DNA of 64,000 nucleotides from Calocera cornea HHB12733 (GCA_001632435.1 KV423985.1:61931-125930); one strand, 5' to 3'; counted from the stretch's first letter, positions 1-13,168 are shown. Notes: generated by a model not told the origin, from the sequence alone. Numbers and translations are program-made.

Positions 1-1850
1 GGTACGTGATTATGTGTATTAGAGTTCTCCGCGTTGCTAACAGCTATCATAGATACTGAGAGCCAACAGCTGTAAGCGGAAGATGAGGTGAGACTCTCAG
101 AATGATACAGCTACAATATATCCTGACTGATTGCAGAGCGGTATTACAACAATGGATGCCGAAAATGGTGCCCGTCCTCCACTCTATGTATGTCCGGCAT
201 GCCATTGACCTCGTACTATGTAGAATTCCTCGGAGATCCCTATTTTTGCTGTCGGCGCAGAATGTCACGAAAGATTGAGACTGGGGGGACGAGACGCTTG
301 TCACCTAAATGCGCAGGAGGTACGTGGTTGCTTCCCCCGCTTCACGGCACTCTGATCCTCGTGAAGACAGAAATACCCGCCCTTGAGGCATACTTGAAGA
401 ATCTGGGAGAACAGCACATGAGAACATACGCCTCGCGCCTGGAGCGCGGCATTGCTTTGACGGCGGAGAGAACCATCAACTACTTTGGTTCGAGCGGACA
501 GGGAAATATCGAGCTCAAACAGGCATTGCGTGGATACTTCCAAACTGGTATGAGTGAGAACACATTAGAAGTGGTGAGATACCGTATAATCAACCTTGCC
601 GTGTAGTAGTACTTACGAGTCCCACGTCTCAGGTGCTACAGGCGAAGCTCGCTCAAGTTCTTCCGGCGTCAAGGGAATGGTTGCCTCTCTTAGAGACAGG
701 CTGTATGTCTGCAGTCGTCAAGGTGAACACGGACTATAGTCAGGCTTGATCCCTTGCTGATATCAATGACTCAACTTAGGCAAAGGAACGTATTCTCCGC
801 GAGCCAGAAGAGATCTTCAAGGATGTCGATGGCGCGCTGTTGCAACAAGCTGCCGTGATGAAAGCCACATGCCGTCGAAATCGCCGCGGTGTTTATGTCG
901 GAATAGACTTCAATGAGGCAATTGCCGACATATATCTCAATTGCATGAGGGATCACTGGGATAGCGTTTTCTTCAGCATCCGCAAGTGGTTCCTTGAGGT
1001 TTTCGATGTATGAGCTTTGGGTCGTCCAACGACGTTCTACTGATAACCCACTTTCCAGTGCATATTGGATGAGGTGAACAAGGAGATTGAGAAGCTCGGT
1101 GATTACTGTATCAGGTTTGCAACCTCAATAGCTTATTTCACAACGCAGATGCGATGCACTATGTGGGAAACGAGAAGATCCGTACCATGATGGTCGACCT
1201 CGGCAAAACGGAGCGGCAGGCATTCCATCACAAGATGAAGATAGCATCATATCACATTGGAGACCAGATGGGAGCTGCGCGGCAGTGGGTATTCTCGGAT
1301 TCTTCCAGATTCGCTTGCAGTATTCACGATATCGGAAACTGACGTTGATACAGGAAACTGCGAAGGAATCTTGCTCGTCATATTCAGCAAAATTTGGAGC
1401 CCGAGTACTCGAGGATCGTAGGGTTTAGAGGTCGTGGATATGTGCTGCGCTGCAAGGTATTGTTCATATGTCGTTTGCTCGTCTTCACTTTTCTGAGGTT
1501 TATGTTCAGGAACTTGTGGTCAATACCTTGGTCGACCCCAAGCGCGAGATCCTCGAGTCACTCCAAGCATTTCTCATCAACGGCCTCACCCAATATTTCG
1601 AGCAGGCGTGCGGCATCGTTCAAGAGGCGGTGCAGGTTGCAATTCGCGATCTTACAACTGCTTACATGGGTAAGCCGCTTTACCTTGCGAGCGTCTTCAT
1701 ATTTACAACTCAAACCTTCGTCCCCAGCTGTCGGATCCAGGGTGAACGAAGATGACCTGCAAGATATGCAAGCCCGGAAGGCTTTCTACGAGTGTGCAGA
1801 GGCGATATTGAAGAAGTTCAATAAGGTGGATGATGGTATGCCGCTGTAAC
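1..1850 (+). CDS. Probable dynamin-like GTPase, C-terminal part (partial)
   Basis: Short exons on the plus strand, separated by likely small introns, encode helical, charged segments. Around 360-590 the peptide contains IPALEAYLKNLGEQHMR and later EVVRYRIINLAV. Around 780-1000 it contains ATCRRNRRGVYVGIDFNEAI followed by WDSVFFSIRKWF. Around 1380-1660 it contains ARHIQQNLEPEYSRI and a further helical stretch. This order resembles the stalk of fungal dynamin-like GTPases, where an L-EV-R-R stretch precedes an A-T-RRNG motif. No GTPase domain is present; it would lie left of the window. Exon joins were not resolved and the reading frame may be damaged. The family call is an inference from residue patterns, so confidence is low. 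Confidence 0.35.
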
Positions 1851-2172
1851 CTGTAGGGTCGGCACGAGTTCCACATGTGTACGTGACATGGAATACGAAG
1901 CAGGGCAATGAAATTCCTCCCTGGATTTGATGCACCAGTCGATTGGCTACTTGTTTGACGTCAAAGGACAAAGGCCCACATGACGATAGTAATGTCGTTT
2001 CGGCGTGCTCTGGCAAGGCACACTCAGTCCGCACTGGGAGGTCGGAAAGCCTCAGTCGGAAGCCTCGGATCAGGCATTGGGCGGAAGCAATAGCGGCGCG
2101 CGTCCTGCGCGTCGCTCTGTGCTCCTCCTGAGTACTGGCAAAGATACCCATCCACTGTGCATCCTAGAGGAA

Positions 2173-5100
2173 ATGCCAACTCCTCTATCTCCAAACGAAG
2201 AGAATATGGCACTCTCACCCACCGAAGGATCGCTTCCCTCGCTTTCATCCACGTTAGCACCTTCCGAATCGACAACGGCTGTCAATGGCTCCGCATCTGG
2301 CGCGCATCCAGGCAACGGCCACGCGCATCCGCCAGGATCGACATTGCAATTCGACGCGGCAGTCTTCAAACAATACCTTGAGCTGCTCCTGACCGCCGTT
2401 GTTGGGGCATCTTTTGAAGAGCTGGAAAGCATTTGGGACGATGAGGAGTGGGAGGCGAAGGTCGAGAGGTTCGCGGAAGACTCGAGCGCAGGAATGGGCG
2501 CGCTCTATGTGGTCAAGATGCTGCGACCAACAGAAGGTACGTCCAACGACATGGTCACGGCCATGGCATCTTCTCCGCGCAATCAGGATCTAATGCCTCT
2601 GATAGACGATACCCTCCCACCCGTATACACCTATCACCTGACCTCGACGCTGTCGTACGACCCACCTCCGAGCGCGACTCTGGCACTAATCAAGCGGCAA
2701 CCAACACTTGACACCTCTATCCCCCTTGCTCAGCAGCTGCATATGTTGAATCTATACTCTCCGGCAGAAGGCTCAGCGCCGTACGAATCGCTCCACTCGC
2801 TTGTACACCTCGGTGTCGCGCCCTGGTTCGATGCATATGTCTCTCGCAAAGGCGGTGGGCGAGAGCTCAAGGGTGCAGGCGCTCTGACTGGGATGGGGAA
2901 AGAGGATCGACAAGCCGGTGTCCCGCTTACCAAGCGCAAATTTGCAGAACTCGAGCTCAGTCTGCTGCACTTGCAGCAAAACGTTGAGATACCCGAGATT
3001 CACCTCGCGGTCAATCCGCAAATTCAGCGCGTCGTTGATCAGGTATGTAAATCCAGCGACCCTGATGTGCTATGATTGACCCTCTATTCAGGCATATTCG
3101 CACGGCGAGAAGCCTACAATCGACGACCTACCGCCACAATCCTTGGCCGACTCGAGCTTCCTCAACCGTCTGCAATCTGATGTCAACTCGTGGATCAAAC
3201 AGATCCAGACAGTTACAAGACTTGACCGCGAAGTGTCGTCCGGTACCGCATCCCAAGAAATCAACTTTTGGCTTGGGCTGGAGCGAGAATTGGAGCATGT
3301 CGACAACCAACTCAACGATGACGGAGTTCGGATGATCATGGAGGTGCTGCGATCAGCAAAGCGATACCGAGCGACAGTTGGATTTCACGCGGATACTGGT
3401 CTCAATGACCATATGGCAAGAGGTGCGCATATAGCCAGTTATTTCCACTGCTGCTTGACTTACGTGCCGCGTAGTGAAAAACTACAATAATCTCATGAAG
3501 GACTTCCCACTCAACGAGCTTCTGTCCGCAACCGACCTGGATAAGATCAGCGACGCGTTATACCAGATCTTCTCCCACCTCAACAAGAAGCTGCGACTGT
3601 CTTCATATCCCATTCGTCGTGCACTACCCTTAGTGGAGGCGATCTCACGCGACTTCACCTCCGTTCTCCTCACTGTCCTTGCATCTCACCGACTCATGTA
3701 TCTGCCATACGACACCTTTGCGCATATCATGACGCAGACGGGAGAGGTGTTCAAGATGTGGGATGAGCAGGTGAGTGGCGCGTATTTCGCTACTGCCAAG
3801 GCGCCTTTGACACTGTCATCGTAGGTCAAGGAATTTACGAACGTGGCTCGCGAAGTAACAAGAAAACGAAACGATCGTTTCATCCCAATCAAAATACAAG
3901 CCGAGCATGTCAAGTTGCAAGAGCGTATCGGCTTCTTGCGAGGATTCCGAGAGCGCCATGAGCAGTTGAGGGTGATGACAGCTCCTGGACGTCGTGGTCC
4001 CGGGGGTGTGGAGGGCGTGATGGATGCCGAGATGGAGGAGGAAGTGCGCGTTGCATATGACGGAGTGAGGAATGTTGATGTGTTGGATGTCTCGCCTGGT
4101 GCGCAGATCCGTCCAGTCGCTTGGGATAGTTGCTGACTCCGCTGTGCAGAGGGAACCGAGATTTGGGTTCAGGCGGAAACAACGTACAACGAGCGAATTG
4201 CCAGAGTCGAGAACCAAATCATTTCGCGTATGCGAGATCGTCTGGGCATGGCACGTAATGCGAGCGAGATGTTCCGCGCCTTCTCAAAGTTCAACGCGCT
4301 ATTTGTTCGGCCAAAGATCCGCAGCGCCATCCAAGAATATCAGACTCAGCTCATTGAATCGGTCAAAGATGACATTCAACAGCTTCATGCTAAGGTATGC
4401 TTGCTATCAGCCTATGCGGCAACTGTCATCTTGACCGTGTTACTAGATGCGAGGGCAATACCGCAAGTCCGAAGCGTTCCACATGGCCCAAATGCGCGAT
4501 CTTCCGGAGATCAGCAGCACAATCATATGGGCAAGACAAATCGAGCGGCAATTGCGCATGTACATGAAACGCGTCGAGGATGTTCTGGGCAAGGAATGGC
4601 ACCACTACGCGGAGGGCCAACGGCTCCAGCAGGAGAGTGAAAGCTTCCGCAAGAAGCTCGATGTCAGGAAGGTGTACGAGGCATGGCTGCATGAAGTGAA
4701 TCGGCGCGATATGTCCATCCGAGGCAAACTGTTCGATGTTGTCCGGTCACGAGGCACGGGCCTGGGCGGCGGTCAACAATACACGCTACACGTCAACTAT
4801 GACTCGCAGACAATCTCACTGTTCAAGGAGGTCCGTAATCTGCTGTGGCTTAACGTGCAGATACCACACGCGATCAATAACATTGCCAAGGAGGCGAAAC
4901 GCGTATATCCTCACGCCATCAGCTTGATGGAGACGGTTCGAACGTACGGGCAAACTGTTGAGCTCGTTGAGCGAGAGGAGAATCAAGCTGTCGGCCCTCT
5001 CGTCGCAGAGTACAGAATTCAGGCACAGGACATGATCGCGCGCGGTATGTGTCTCCCCGTATCCGTTGAACATGCTAGCTGACCGCCAATAGGTATCAAC

Positions 5101-6411
5101 TACAAGTGGGAATACTACGTGAACACGTACGACACTGCAGCTTTCGGTGCAGAAGGTACCGAGAGCAAGCATCTGGCATACATCCGCAACTTCGCCACCG
5201 GGGTGAACCTTCTCCAGGTAAGCTGGCTGCTGAAGTGGAGACGTCAAATCCTTGACAGTGTTGATCCAGGACAAGACCAACAATGCCATAGAGCTCTACC
5301 GGAACATCAACAAGGAAGTGGAAGAGCTCTCGACTTGCTCCTATTCTTTGGAGAACTTCTCAGCCCATCTCGCCAGAATTCAATCAATCATTGATAAGCT
5401 CAATCTGGAAGGCTATGCCAACCTGGAGCACTGGGTGACTCGATTGGATGCTCGGATAGAAGAGAGCTTGTTACGGAGGCTGGAGCGGATAGTCGAGGCA
5501 TGGTGTGCGGAATTTGACACATCGGCTGGACGCGAAGACGACGTGCGGGCTAGAGAGGGCAAGCGGCGGGGAGAAAAGCGCAAGGAGAGCGATAAGGCAA
5601 GTCTCTCTCGGTGTAGCCTTTGGTCGGCGCTAATCTCCGTCGCAGGATGGACATCTGCATGTGAAGCCAATCGTTCACGAAATTCGCATACAAAACCAGG
5701 TCATTTTCCTCGATCCTCCAATTGAGTATGCTAGAGAGAGTTGGCTTCGGCAATTGCACGAGTGGCTGGGTACAGAGTCTTTCAGCTCTTCGGCTTCAAT
5801 ATCCTGCTTACACGATTGTGACAGGCGTTATCTGTGGCCTTCGCAGGATACATACCTCCAGTTATGAAATCGGTCTGCAGACGGGTTCACAGGCGGCCGA
5901 CCTGACGTACACCTCTCTCGTGCGTTCCGCAATACCTTCATCCACGAATTAGAATTGACGTGTCGTGCAGCTTCTACGTCTCGACACGAAAACGCTTGAA
6001 CGACCATTTGCTCTCGTCGAAGCCAAGGTACAAGAGATAAGGGACTACGTTGCAAAATGGCTGCAATTCCAATCCCTTTGGGATCTGGAGCCGGAAGCTG
6101 TTTTCGCCCGCTTGGGTGATTCTCTTGGAAGCTGGCAACAGCTTCTGATCGAAATCAAACGCACAAGAGCAACCTTCGACAACTCGGACACCTCCCACAC
6201 CTTCGGTGTCTGTACCATCGACTATGAGCAAGTGCAATCACGAGTAAACGCCAAGTATGACGCGTGGCAGAAGGACATTCTGAATCGGTTCGGTGTCAAA
6301 CTCGGTAACGCAATGAAGGAAATGCACGCCAGCATTACGAAGGCGCGGCATGACCTGGAGAACCACTCCATCGAAGGGCTGATGGCTGGTGCTGGAGGCA
6401 GGCGGTTCTGA
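2173..6411 (+). CDS. dhc1: Cytoplasmic dynein heavy chain, tail-only subunit (split dynein, Dhc1)
   Basis: About ten exons encode roughly 1,250 residues matching the tail (DHC_N1 region) of cytoplasmic dynein heavy chain. Recognisable blocks include [50 protein letters not shown], and near the end [21 protein letters not shown] and [14 protein letters not shown]. The last is the stretch just before the linker in full-length heavy chains. The frame ends at a TGA at 6411 after LENHSIEG plus about 10 residues, so the linker, all AAA domains and the microtubule-binding stalk are absent, and the next gene lies only 265 bp away. The tail dimerises and binds intermediate and light chains. A separate motor gene (dhc2) is expected elsewhere, as described for Schizophyllum commune. 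The first in-frame ATG before the conserved part, at 2173, is taken as the start. Confidence 0.85.
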
Positions 6412-6676
6412 CGATCTTTCGGTCTTATTCTTTATTCTTTTGGAGATGGCCTGTATAATGGCATACCATAGGCTAATATGCATACCAGTAACGACCTATA
6501 TATCTCTCTCGGGATGTAATATGCACGTAATGATAACAACAATCCATTCGTTCATTCTTCGTATCGCAGACGTCAACCGACACGGGTGACCATGGTATGA
6601 ATTCGGCCGTGTATCTCGCGCCTTCGGCGTAGAAAGGTGCGGCACTGTAACTAATATGCGAACCTCTCCGCGTCTC

Positions 6677-8240
6677 TCACAGCTGGCCCGCCTTCTTGCC
6701 ATGCGCCTTGGGGGTCTCTCCCACGACAGCATCGAGGAAGCCATTCGAATAGGAGAGACATTGTTCATATGCCTTCTGGAAACCATGCTGCCACGACAAG
6801 ATGAGATCGCCACAGAGTAATATGCGCACTAGAACGTACCATTCCTCCATAGTAGGGATCATCAATGACCTTTCCATCGCCATACTCACCGAACAGCTTC
6901 ACTATACCAGACAGTCAGCATGCACGCGACAACCTTGAGCTCACGACGCCCCTATTGCCGTGGCACCCTTCGGTTTCATCCGCGTCAGGTTGGACAGGTT
7001 CTGCCGGTCGGCGGCGAGGATGTAGTTGAACTCGAGGAAGTCACGCGGCTTGACGGCACGCGCGAGGTGGTCTATCGGTATCTTGTTCTAGGAGAGGGCG
7101 TCAGTTGCATTGCGACTACAAACGCGTTGGGATTTGTTCACCTCCTTACATACTTGCACCGTCCTGCAAGGAATGGTATTAGCGAATGTCCCAACCAGTC
7201 AAAGGAGAGCGGTATGAAGAAGGGTGACTGTTAAGTGAAGTGTGAAGAGAACAGAAGCCAATGCCCTTTCAGATCCTGGAGGGTGGAAAGGTGCGTTAAC
7301 CGAAGTGATCGGGTTCGACCGCGGTGCTAGCCCTTAACCGCCGCAATGGCTATCCAACGCTTGCCGAGTGTATATCAGTCCGAAGAAGTCCAGTCGAACG
7401 GCAATTCTCCGGCCAACAGAACGCACGTTTTTCCGCGCCGGCAGATGTCGCTGCGTCCCGGATGTCGCGACTGGCCAGTTCGAGATGCACCTCCGAACAA
7501 TCCGACGCAGAAAGTGATACGCGCCGCCGCCAGGAGAAATGTCGATGTTATTTAGCGACGGCTGAGTGCCTGTCCGGCCCCGCCCGCGCAGAATGTTGCA
7601 GCACGAGCACGCGCGTAGTCTGGCACTTCTAGTGATTGAGACCGAGAGGAGGGGCAGGGGCGCTCGGTGCTCCATAACGAGCAGGCCTTCCGAGGTCGGT
7701 GGCATCGATCGTTCCGCCTGCGGGTGGGATGGGAGCGGGAAGAGGCTCCCTAGGCGCATAGCAGATGTCAGGATTCTCCGGGTGCATGGCGGAGCGTCTC
7801 GGGCGGTGGGAGTTGACCAGCCGTGGGTGCGCATGACGGGTCGCCAATCCAAGTTCCGCGATCAAGAGCAACATGGAGCAAGGTGCCCCGAAGCATCGGA
7901 CAGACCAACAAAACAGCCGCATACGGGCCAACGCCTCCAACAGAAGCAAGCACCGCGGGAAAATAATGAAATGCAGCGGAAAGCGGAAGACATACCGAAC
8001 ATCGGGCTCCTCCCCGGTATGGTACGCTGCCGTCCCGGCGCTGTCGACCTCGACCCTATCGCCCAGCCCGCGCTGGGCGGCGGCGTGCTTCAGCACGGCT
8101 TCCGCGAGTGGGCTGAACAATAGAGCATCCGGTACGCGGTCAGTCAGGTGACCCGATACTCACGGGAAGTGCGCGGACCTGCGACAGATGTTCCCGAGGC
8201 AGACAACCAGGACCTTCACTTTGGACTCGTCGCCAGGCAT
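6677..8240 (-). CDS. Low-molecular-weight protein tyrosine phosphatase
   Basis: Cytosolic phosphatase of the LTP1/Stp1/ACP1 family, removing phosphate from phosphotyrosine. Exon 1 (8240-8179) gives the CX5R active site as CLGNICR, with predicted catalytic Cys14 and Arg20. The motif is completed across a 66-bp intron (8178-8113) by exon 2 (8112-7996), reading SPLAEAVLKH and DSAGTAAYHTGEEPD. A 22-nt exon 3 (7163-7142) gives TVQVCKE; exon 4 starts at 7087 with NKIPIDHLARAVKPRDF and ILAADRQNLSNL. Later exons give LFGEYGDGKVIDDPYYGG, with the catalytic-acid loop DDPYYGG, and after the intron at 6839-6788 HGFQKAYEQCLSYS. The join between exons 4 and 5 (about 6940-6890) could not be placed in frame. 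Intron 2 is 832 bp. The gene converges on dhc1. Confidence 0.85.
7164..7995 (-). other. Unusually long intron of the tyrosine phosphatase gene
   Basis: Donor GTATGT at 7995 and acceptor TTGCAG ending at 7164 bracket 832 bp, more than ten times the typical intron here. The inside is GC-rich and contains open frames on both strands, none recognisable. No terminal inverted repeat or target duplication was seen. Confidence 0.7.
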
Positions 8241-11200
8241 GCTGGCGTGCTCTCGCGCGAGCGCAGCGGCCGGTATGTCCGAGTCGGACGCGCTCATCCT
8301 TCAAAGTAGCAAGGACTGCAGTGCAATACAGTCCTCGGCTCCGGGATGTCGTTGTTTCGTCACCAGGGACAGTTCCGTGAAGGATAACGTTACCCAGCAA
8401 CGCCTGCCTCGCAATCTGCAACACGGTGCTCGACAGTCGATACCTGCGATCCGGAGATTACCCGCCAAGCTTCGTGGCCGAGCAGAGCGTGACGGAAGTT
8501 GTGTGAGAGGAGAAAGGACAAGGGATGATGCCAACGAGGACCCGCTCAGGGCCCAATCGGGCTCCCCACGTGCGCGGGCAGAGCCGGATCTTCACGCGCT
8601 CCTCCGCGGGCAAAACCCTGGTCCGCGGTTTTCCCTATTGGTTCCCCAGCGCCTGGGTGCTGGGCACCATCATCACCTTGCCCTGGGTCGGTCTGGATGC
8701 CTATTTCTCTCTCTCCCTGTCAACGTTAGAGCTGCGTGCGGGCTATTTGTGCGCACCGGCAGGAGCGACATGTTGATAGGCGGTGATGCGTGCTGTGATA
8801 GCCTCCCCGACGGATTGGGTGCCCCATGGGGATGCGTGGGGATGAAGTGCCTGCCTGCTCCGGAGGTACGGGCTCCGCTCCTCATGCAAGGACGGAGCGG
8901 AAGCGCAGAAGGCACAACCAATTTCCCGGCTCCCCAGCTGCCGGGTGCAATAGCGCAACAGTCCAACAACCTTCTCCTTCTCCATTCTGGCGTTTCGCCG
9001 TGCTTTCCCAAGCTGCTTGCCCCTCCGCAACCCCAGTTGCCAGCACATCACCCCAGCCCAACCCCAGCCGGGGCTCCTCGCCGCCCCGCTCACTCATCCC
9101 ACGGGGAGGCGTGCCTTGCTCTGATAACGAACAATCTTCTACTCTTCTGCCCCTGATAGCCAATTTTCTCTGATCTGGAGTGATTCGCGAACCGTCCTAT
9201 GATAACTTGGCGGGCAGCAGCTACAGTCATTTGCGTACCTGTCGCCGGCCGAGCCGGGCTGTTGCGCGATTATGCTGTAATCAATCGCCCGTGCGCGGGC
9301 TATCTCCCCTCGCCTCGCGCTCATGCGGTGAGGCTGAGGGGGCAGTTGGTATTGATGTGGTCCGGCGCGGGCGGACCGCCGCACGAGCTTGCAAGCCCTC
9401 CCAATTACCGAGCAGTAGTCACTGACGCCGAAGAAGGGTTTAGTATTCAGCACCCAAGGTGCTCATAATCAGGTAATCAGCCGAAAAGGTACTGAGCTGT
9501 GGGGCGCTGACATAGGAAGGATCAGCAGTTAGGGTCCAAATACCTCTGTTGTCCGCGTCCAGAGCTCTCTGTCTTGCCTTTGGCTGACCCTCCTCCATCT
9601 CTCGTACGTACCACCATCTCGCAGCTTTCCTCCCTCCCTCCCTCCAAATCTCTCATTGTGCTGCCTTTGCCCTTCTGGCTATGCCAGTCTTACTTGACTC
9701 TGCTATCCAGCTTACTGGTCCATTACATGATCTCCACCTCAAGGGCGGCAATTAGGACTTGGATTGACGCATATATGCACTGTTTTGACTTTGAGCTGGC
9801 AGAAGGATGGCGGGCCCTTTCTCGGTAAGCCGGGTATACCTTACATGTATACAATATGTCCTGACTATACTTCAGGAACAAGGACTGTGATCATTGAGTC
9901 AATGTGCTTCTCAATAGCTGCACATTGTGTCCCAATATCTGTATTTAGTAGAAGTATTGATATAAATGCACAAAGTTGCTGAAATACAGCCGGGCGCTGT
10001 TTACGGGCCACTTTTGGCTTATAAGCAGCCACTTTGCCTCACAAATCAAGGGGCTGAGAATGAGCAACGTGTGGTTGCTGAAAAACAGTACCTTTCCGAG
10101 TTCTAGTGAGTATGGTACAATATTGCACTCCTGGACACGCCTTGGTTCTTGAGACACAATCCAACTCCCCAACCGCCTTAAATGCCTCACCCACAAGTGC
10201 TCGCTTCCGACTCGCCCCGACGTCCCTCAAAATTTACTCCGTCGCGCGGACGAGAATGACGTCTGCCATACAAAGCAGGCTGCCAAGTTCTCACGCATGG
10301 AATAGGGAATGAATGGGCTTTGTATAGCGCGCGCGGGGAATCCTCGGGAGCACCCCGATGTTCCTCTGTACCGCTCGGTGGGGGAGTGGCGGTGTGGCCC
10401 GATGCGCCGGTGCCGGGCGAAATTACAATATTCTGTCTCTCTGCGCTCCCACCATGATGTTGCTGTGAATGGCCAAACATCCCTCGGCGGTAGGAGAGCG
10501 ATTGCGGTCTCAGCCGGTGCACCCGCCCAGGACGAAAACCCCCGAGCCTTCTCCGCCCTTCCGCCTTTTACGTCAAACCCCCCTGTTTCGAGCACGTGTA
10601 GCGCGCGGCTCTGGCGCTTCTCAAGTTCCATCGGGACGTATCAGATGCTATAGCCTCGAGCGGGAAGCTCGGCGACTCTCACCTGATGTGCGATGCGGCC
10701 GGGGAGGAGCAACTGGGGCTCGTACCACCGTCGGCCGGAGCTGCCAGGAATAGCGTGTGCTCATTGTGTAACGCGCGAGAGCTCCAAACCCGTCCAGATG
10801 GTGCATCCTGGCGAGTTGGGAGAGCTCGGGGCAGCGCACGCGGGCAGGCGATTTTCTCCGGCCCAGCCGAGCGCCACTGACGCCGTGCTTTTCATCTCGC
10901 GCTGTGATTCCCGCCCCCCAAGTAAATTGCCGGCAATCCTCCGCGGGCTTGGGGTTGTCTGGGGCGCCGGAGACAAGCGCGACTGACGGATATCGGGGAA
11001 GCGTGAGGAGGCGGGAGCAACTCTAAGGGCGCGTCTCTGCCCACGCGCACCCAGAGACGAGAAGGCGCCCTCTGCGGTGGGACGTGGGACTGACGGGGCT
11101 GGTCTCAGGTGCACCGTTGATGCGATCTGCTTCGATTTGGGCTGCATTACGAAAACCGAACGAGCCTCGCCCCCGGATTGGGCGAGCTGCGACGGGTCAC

Positions 11201-11469
11201 GAACAAACGAGGGCTTCGCCGTGCCTGCCGCTCCTCGCCTGGCGGTCGCTCACCGAATGGGGAATATCCCCCTAACGTCAACCGCAAGTTTGCCCTTTCC
11301 TGGTACGCTTCTGCGCGATCGCTTGGGCTAGGCACCCTGCCGCAAGACATATAAGCCCGCCATTCCTGTGCTCGCTCGCCGCCCCACGGGATCCCCGCAT
11401 TCCTCCCCCAGTCCACTTGCTTCTCTGCGTCACCCCCCAGTGCCCTCAATAACAAGCAGCACACACACA
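8241..11469. other. 3.2-kb GC-rich stretch without a recognisable gene
   Basis: Long open frames occur on both strands (for example 8188-9156 on plus and 10227-10631 on minus), as expected from high GC. None shows a domain, a conserved motif or a believable exon chain. The right end must hold the promoter of the sugar transporter. A CT-rich run lies near 9630-9650. No repeat or mobile element was recognised. Confidence 0.5.
11349..11398 (+). promoter_or_regulatory. Likely core promoter of the sugar transporter, with carbon-repressor-type sites
   Basis: A TATA-like ATATAAG lies at 11349-11355, about 115 bp before the ATG at 11470. Two matches to the CreA/Mig1 consensus SYGGRG (reverse strand) follow: CCCCAC at 11382-11387 and CCCCGC at 11393-11398. 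Glucose repression would suit a sugar transporter. The sites are short and could occur by chance in GC-rich DNA. Confidence 0.4.
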
Positions 11470-13168
11470 ATGGCAGGCGGAGCAGCGATCGACCAGCCGA
11501 CATCGCTGGCCATCACCAACCTCCTCGACGGGCGCCCCTGGTGGAAGAACCCGAGGCTCATCTTCCTCAACCTCTGGATCTTCCTCCTCCTTATCACCTC
11601 TTATACCAACGGCTACGATGGGTCCATGATGAGTGCGTGCTTCTCCCAATCTCCCAGAGGTTGTGCTGATCCCATGCTACAGACGGTCTCCAAATTCTCG
11701 ACCAGTGGACAAGCGCGATGGGCCACCCCACTGGTGGCAAGCTCGGTCTCCTGAACGCCATTCAGAACATCGGTGGCCTAGCTGCCACCCCGATCGCCCC
11801 ATACGTGACCGACGGCATCGGGCGGAAGCTCGCTATCATCTGGGGCGCTTCACTCATGATCGCCGGCACGGCGATCCAGTCCGCGGCGCAAAGCGTGGGC
11901 ATGTTCATCGGCGCCCGATTCCTCATCGGATTCGGCCTCACCTTCGCCGCCAACGCCGCCCCGCTGCTCGTCTCTGAGCTCGCGTACCCGCCCCACCGCG
12001 CACCCCTCGTCTCGACATACAACTCGCTCTGGTACTCCGGCTCTATTGTCGCAGCATGGACCACCTTCGGCACGTTCCGCATCCCCAACCAGTGGGCGTG
12101 GCGCATCCCGTCCATCCTGCAGGGCCTGCCGTCTGTCCTCCAGGTCTGCCTCATCTGGTTCTGCCCCGAATCTCCCCGCTGGCTTGTCAGCAAGGGGAAA
12201 GAAGAGAAGGCGCTCAAGATCCTTGCCTACTACCACGGCCGTGGCAACGAGCAGGATCCGCTCGTCCAATTTGAGTACAACGAGATCAGGGAGGCCATCG
12301 AGCTCGATCGCGAGATCGCGAAGACCATCGGGTGGACGACGCTCTTCGCCACGCCCGGAAACCGTCGCCGCATGCGTATCATCATCGCCCTCGCCTTCTT
12401 CTCCCAATGGTCGGGCAATGGCCTCGTTTCGTACTACCTGAACCTCGTGTTTGATTCTATCGGAATAAGTAAGCACAGCTACCCATCCTCGGTTGAACCG
12501 ATGCTGACGTCCAAAAAGCGGATCCGACGACCCAGACGCTTATAAATGGAATTCTCCAGATCTTTAATCTGATCGTCGCCCTCATCGCTTCCTTCCTGTG
12601 CGACCGCGCCGGCCGCCGGGTACTATTCCTCAGCTCAAACGTCGGCATGCTCGTCTTCTTCGTCGCGCAGACCATCTGCTTCGCACAGAACGCCATGACT
12701 GGAAGCTCAGCTGCGGGACATGGGGTTATTGCCTTCATTTTCCTGTTCTACGGTGCCTACGATATCGCGTACACTCCGCTCATCGTCTCGTACACTGTGG
12801 AGATCCTACCTTACCCGCTCCGCGCCAAGGGCTTCACTGTCTTCAACTTCATGATCTCGCTCGCACTCATCTTCAACCAGTACGCGAACCCAATCGCGCT
12901 GGGTGCCATCGGCTGGAAGTACTACATCGTCTATGACTGCGTCCTCGCCTGCGAGATCGTGTTCATGTTCCTCTACTGCGTCGAGACGAAGAACCGCACC
13001 CTGGAGGAGACCGCCGCGCTCTTCGACGGCGAGGACAAGGTCGAGCTGCTTACCGCACGCGCCGCAACCGATATTGGCTTCGAGCAGACACTTGGACGTC
13101 AAGGTCAGTCCGGGGAGAAGCACGACGAACTCTACGAGGCGGAGAAGCACGAGCACGAACACGTCTAA
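11470..13168 (+). CDS. MFS sugar transporter (hexose/lactose-permease-like)
   Basis: Three exons (11470-11632, 11683-12468, 12519-13168) give 532 residues, the usual size for fungal sugar porters, with two 50-bp introns. The protein has the expected pattern of about 12 membrane segments. It carries the sugar-porter signature after TM2 (DGIGRKLAIIWG), PESPRWLVSKGKEEKA in the middle loop, and the second-half repeat DRAGRRVLFL. The C-terminal ETKNRTLEE is the family PETKG-like motif before a charged tail rich in Glu and His. It resembles the group of basidiomycete transporters annotated as lactose permease or general hexose transporters; the substrate cannot be told from sequence. It presumably sits in the plasma membrane and imports sugars by proton symport. 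It stands alone, not in a metabolic cluster. Confidence 0.9.

Noticed and set aside
7312..7318. GGTTCGA word, also at 54324-54330 and near 63796, suggesting a tRNA T-arm
   Set aside because: None has a flanking T stem, acceptor stem or anticodon arm at the right distance.
8188..9156. Long plus-strand open frame of 322 codons
   Set aside because: Overlaps phosphatase exon 1 on the other strand; composition is that of random GC-rich DNA and no motif is present.
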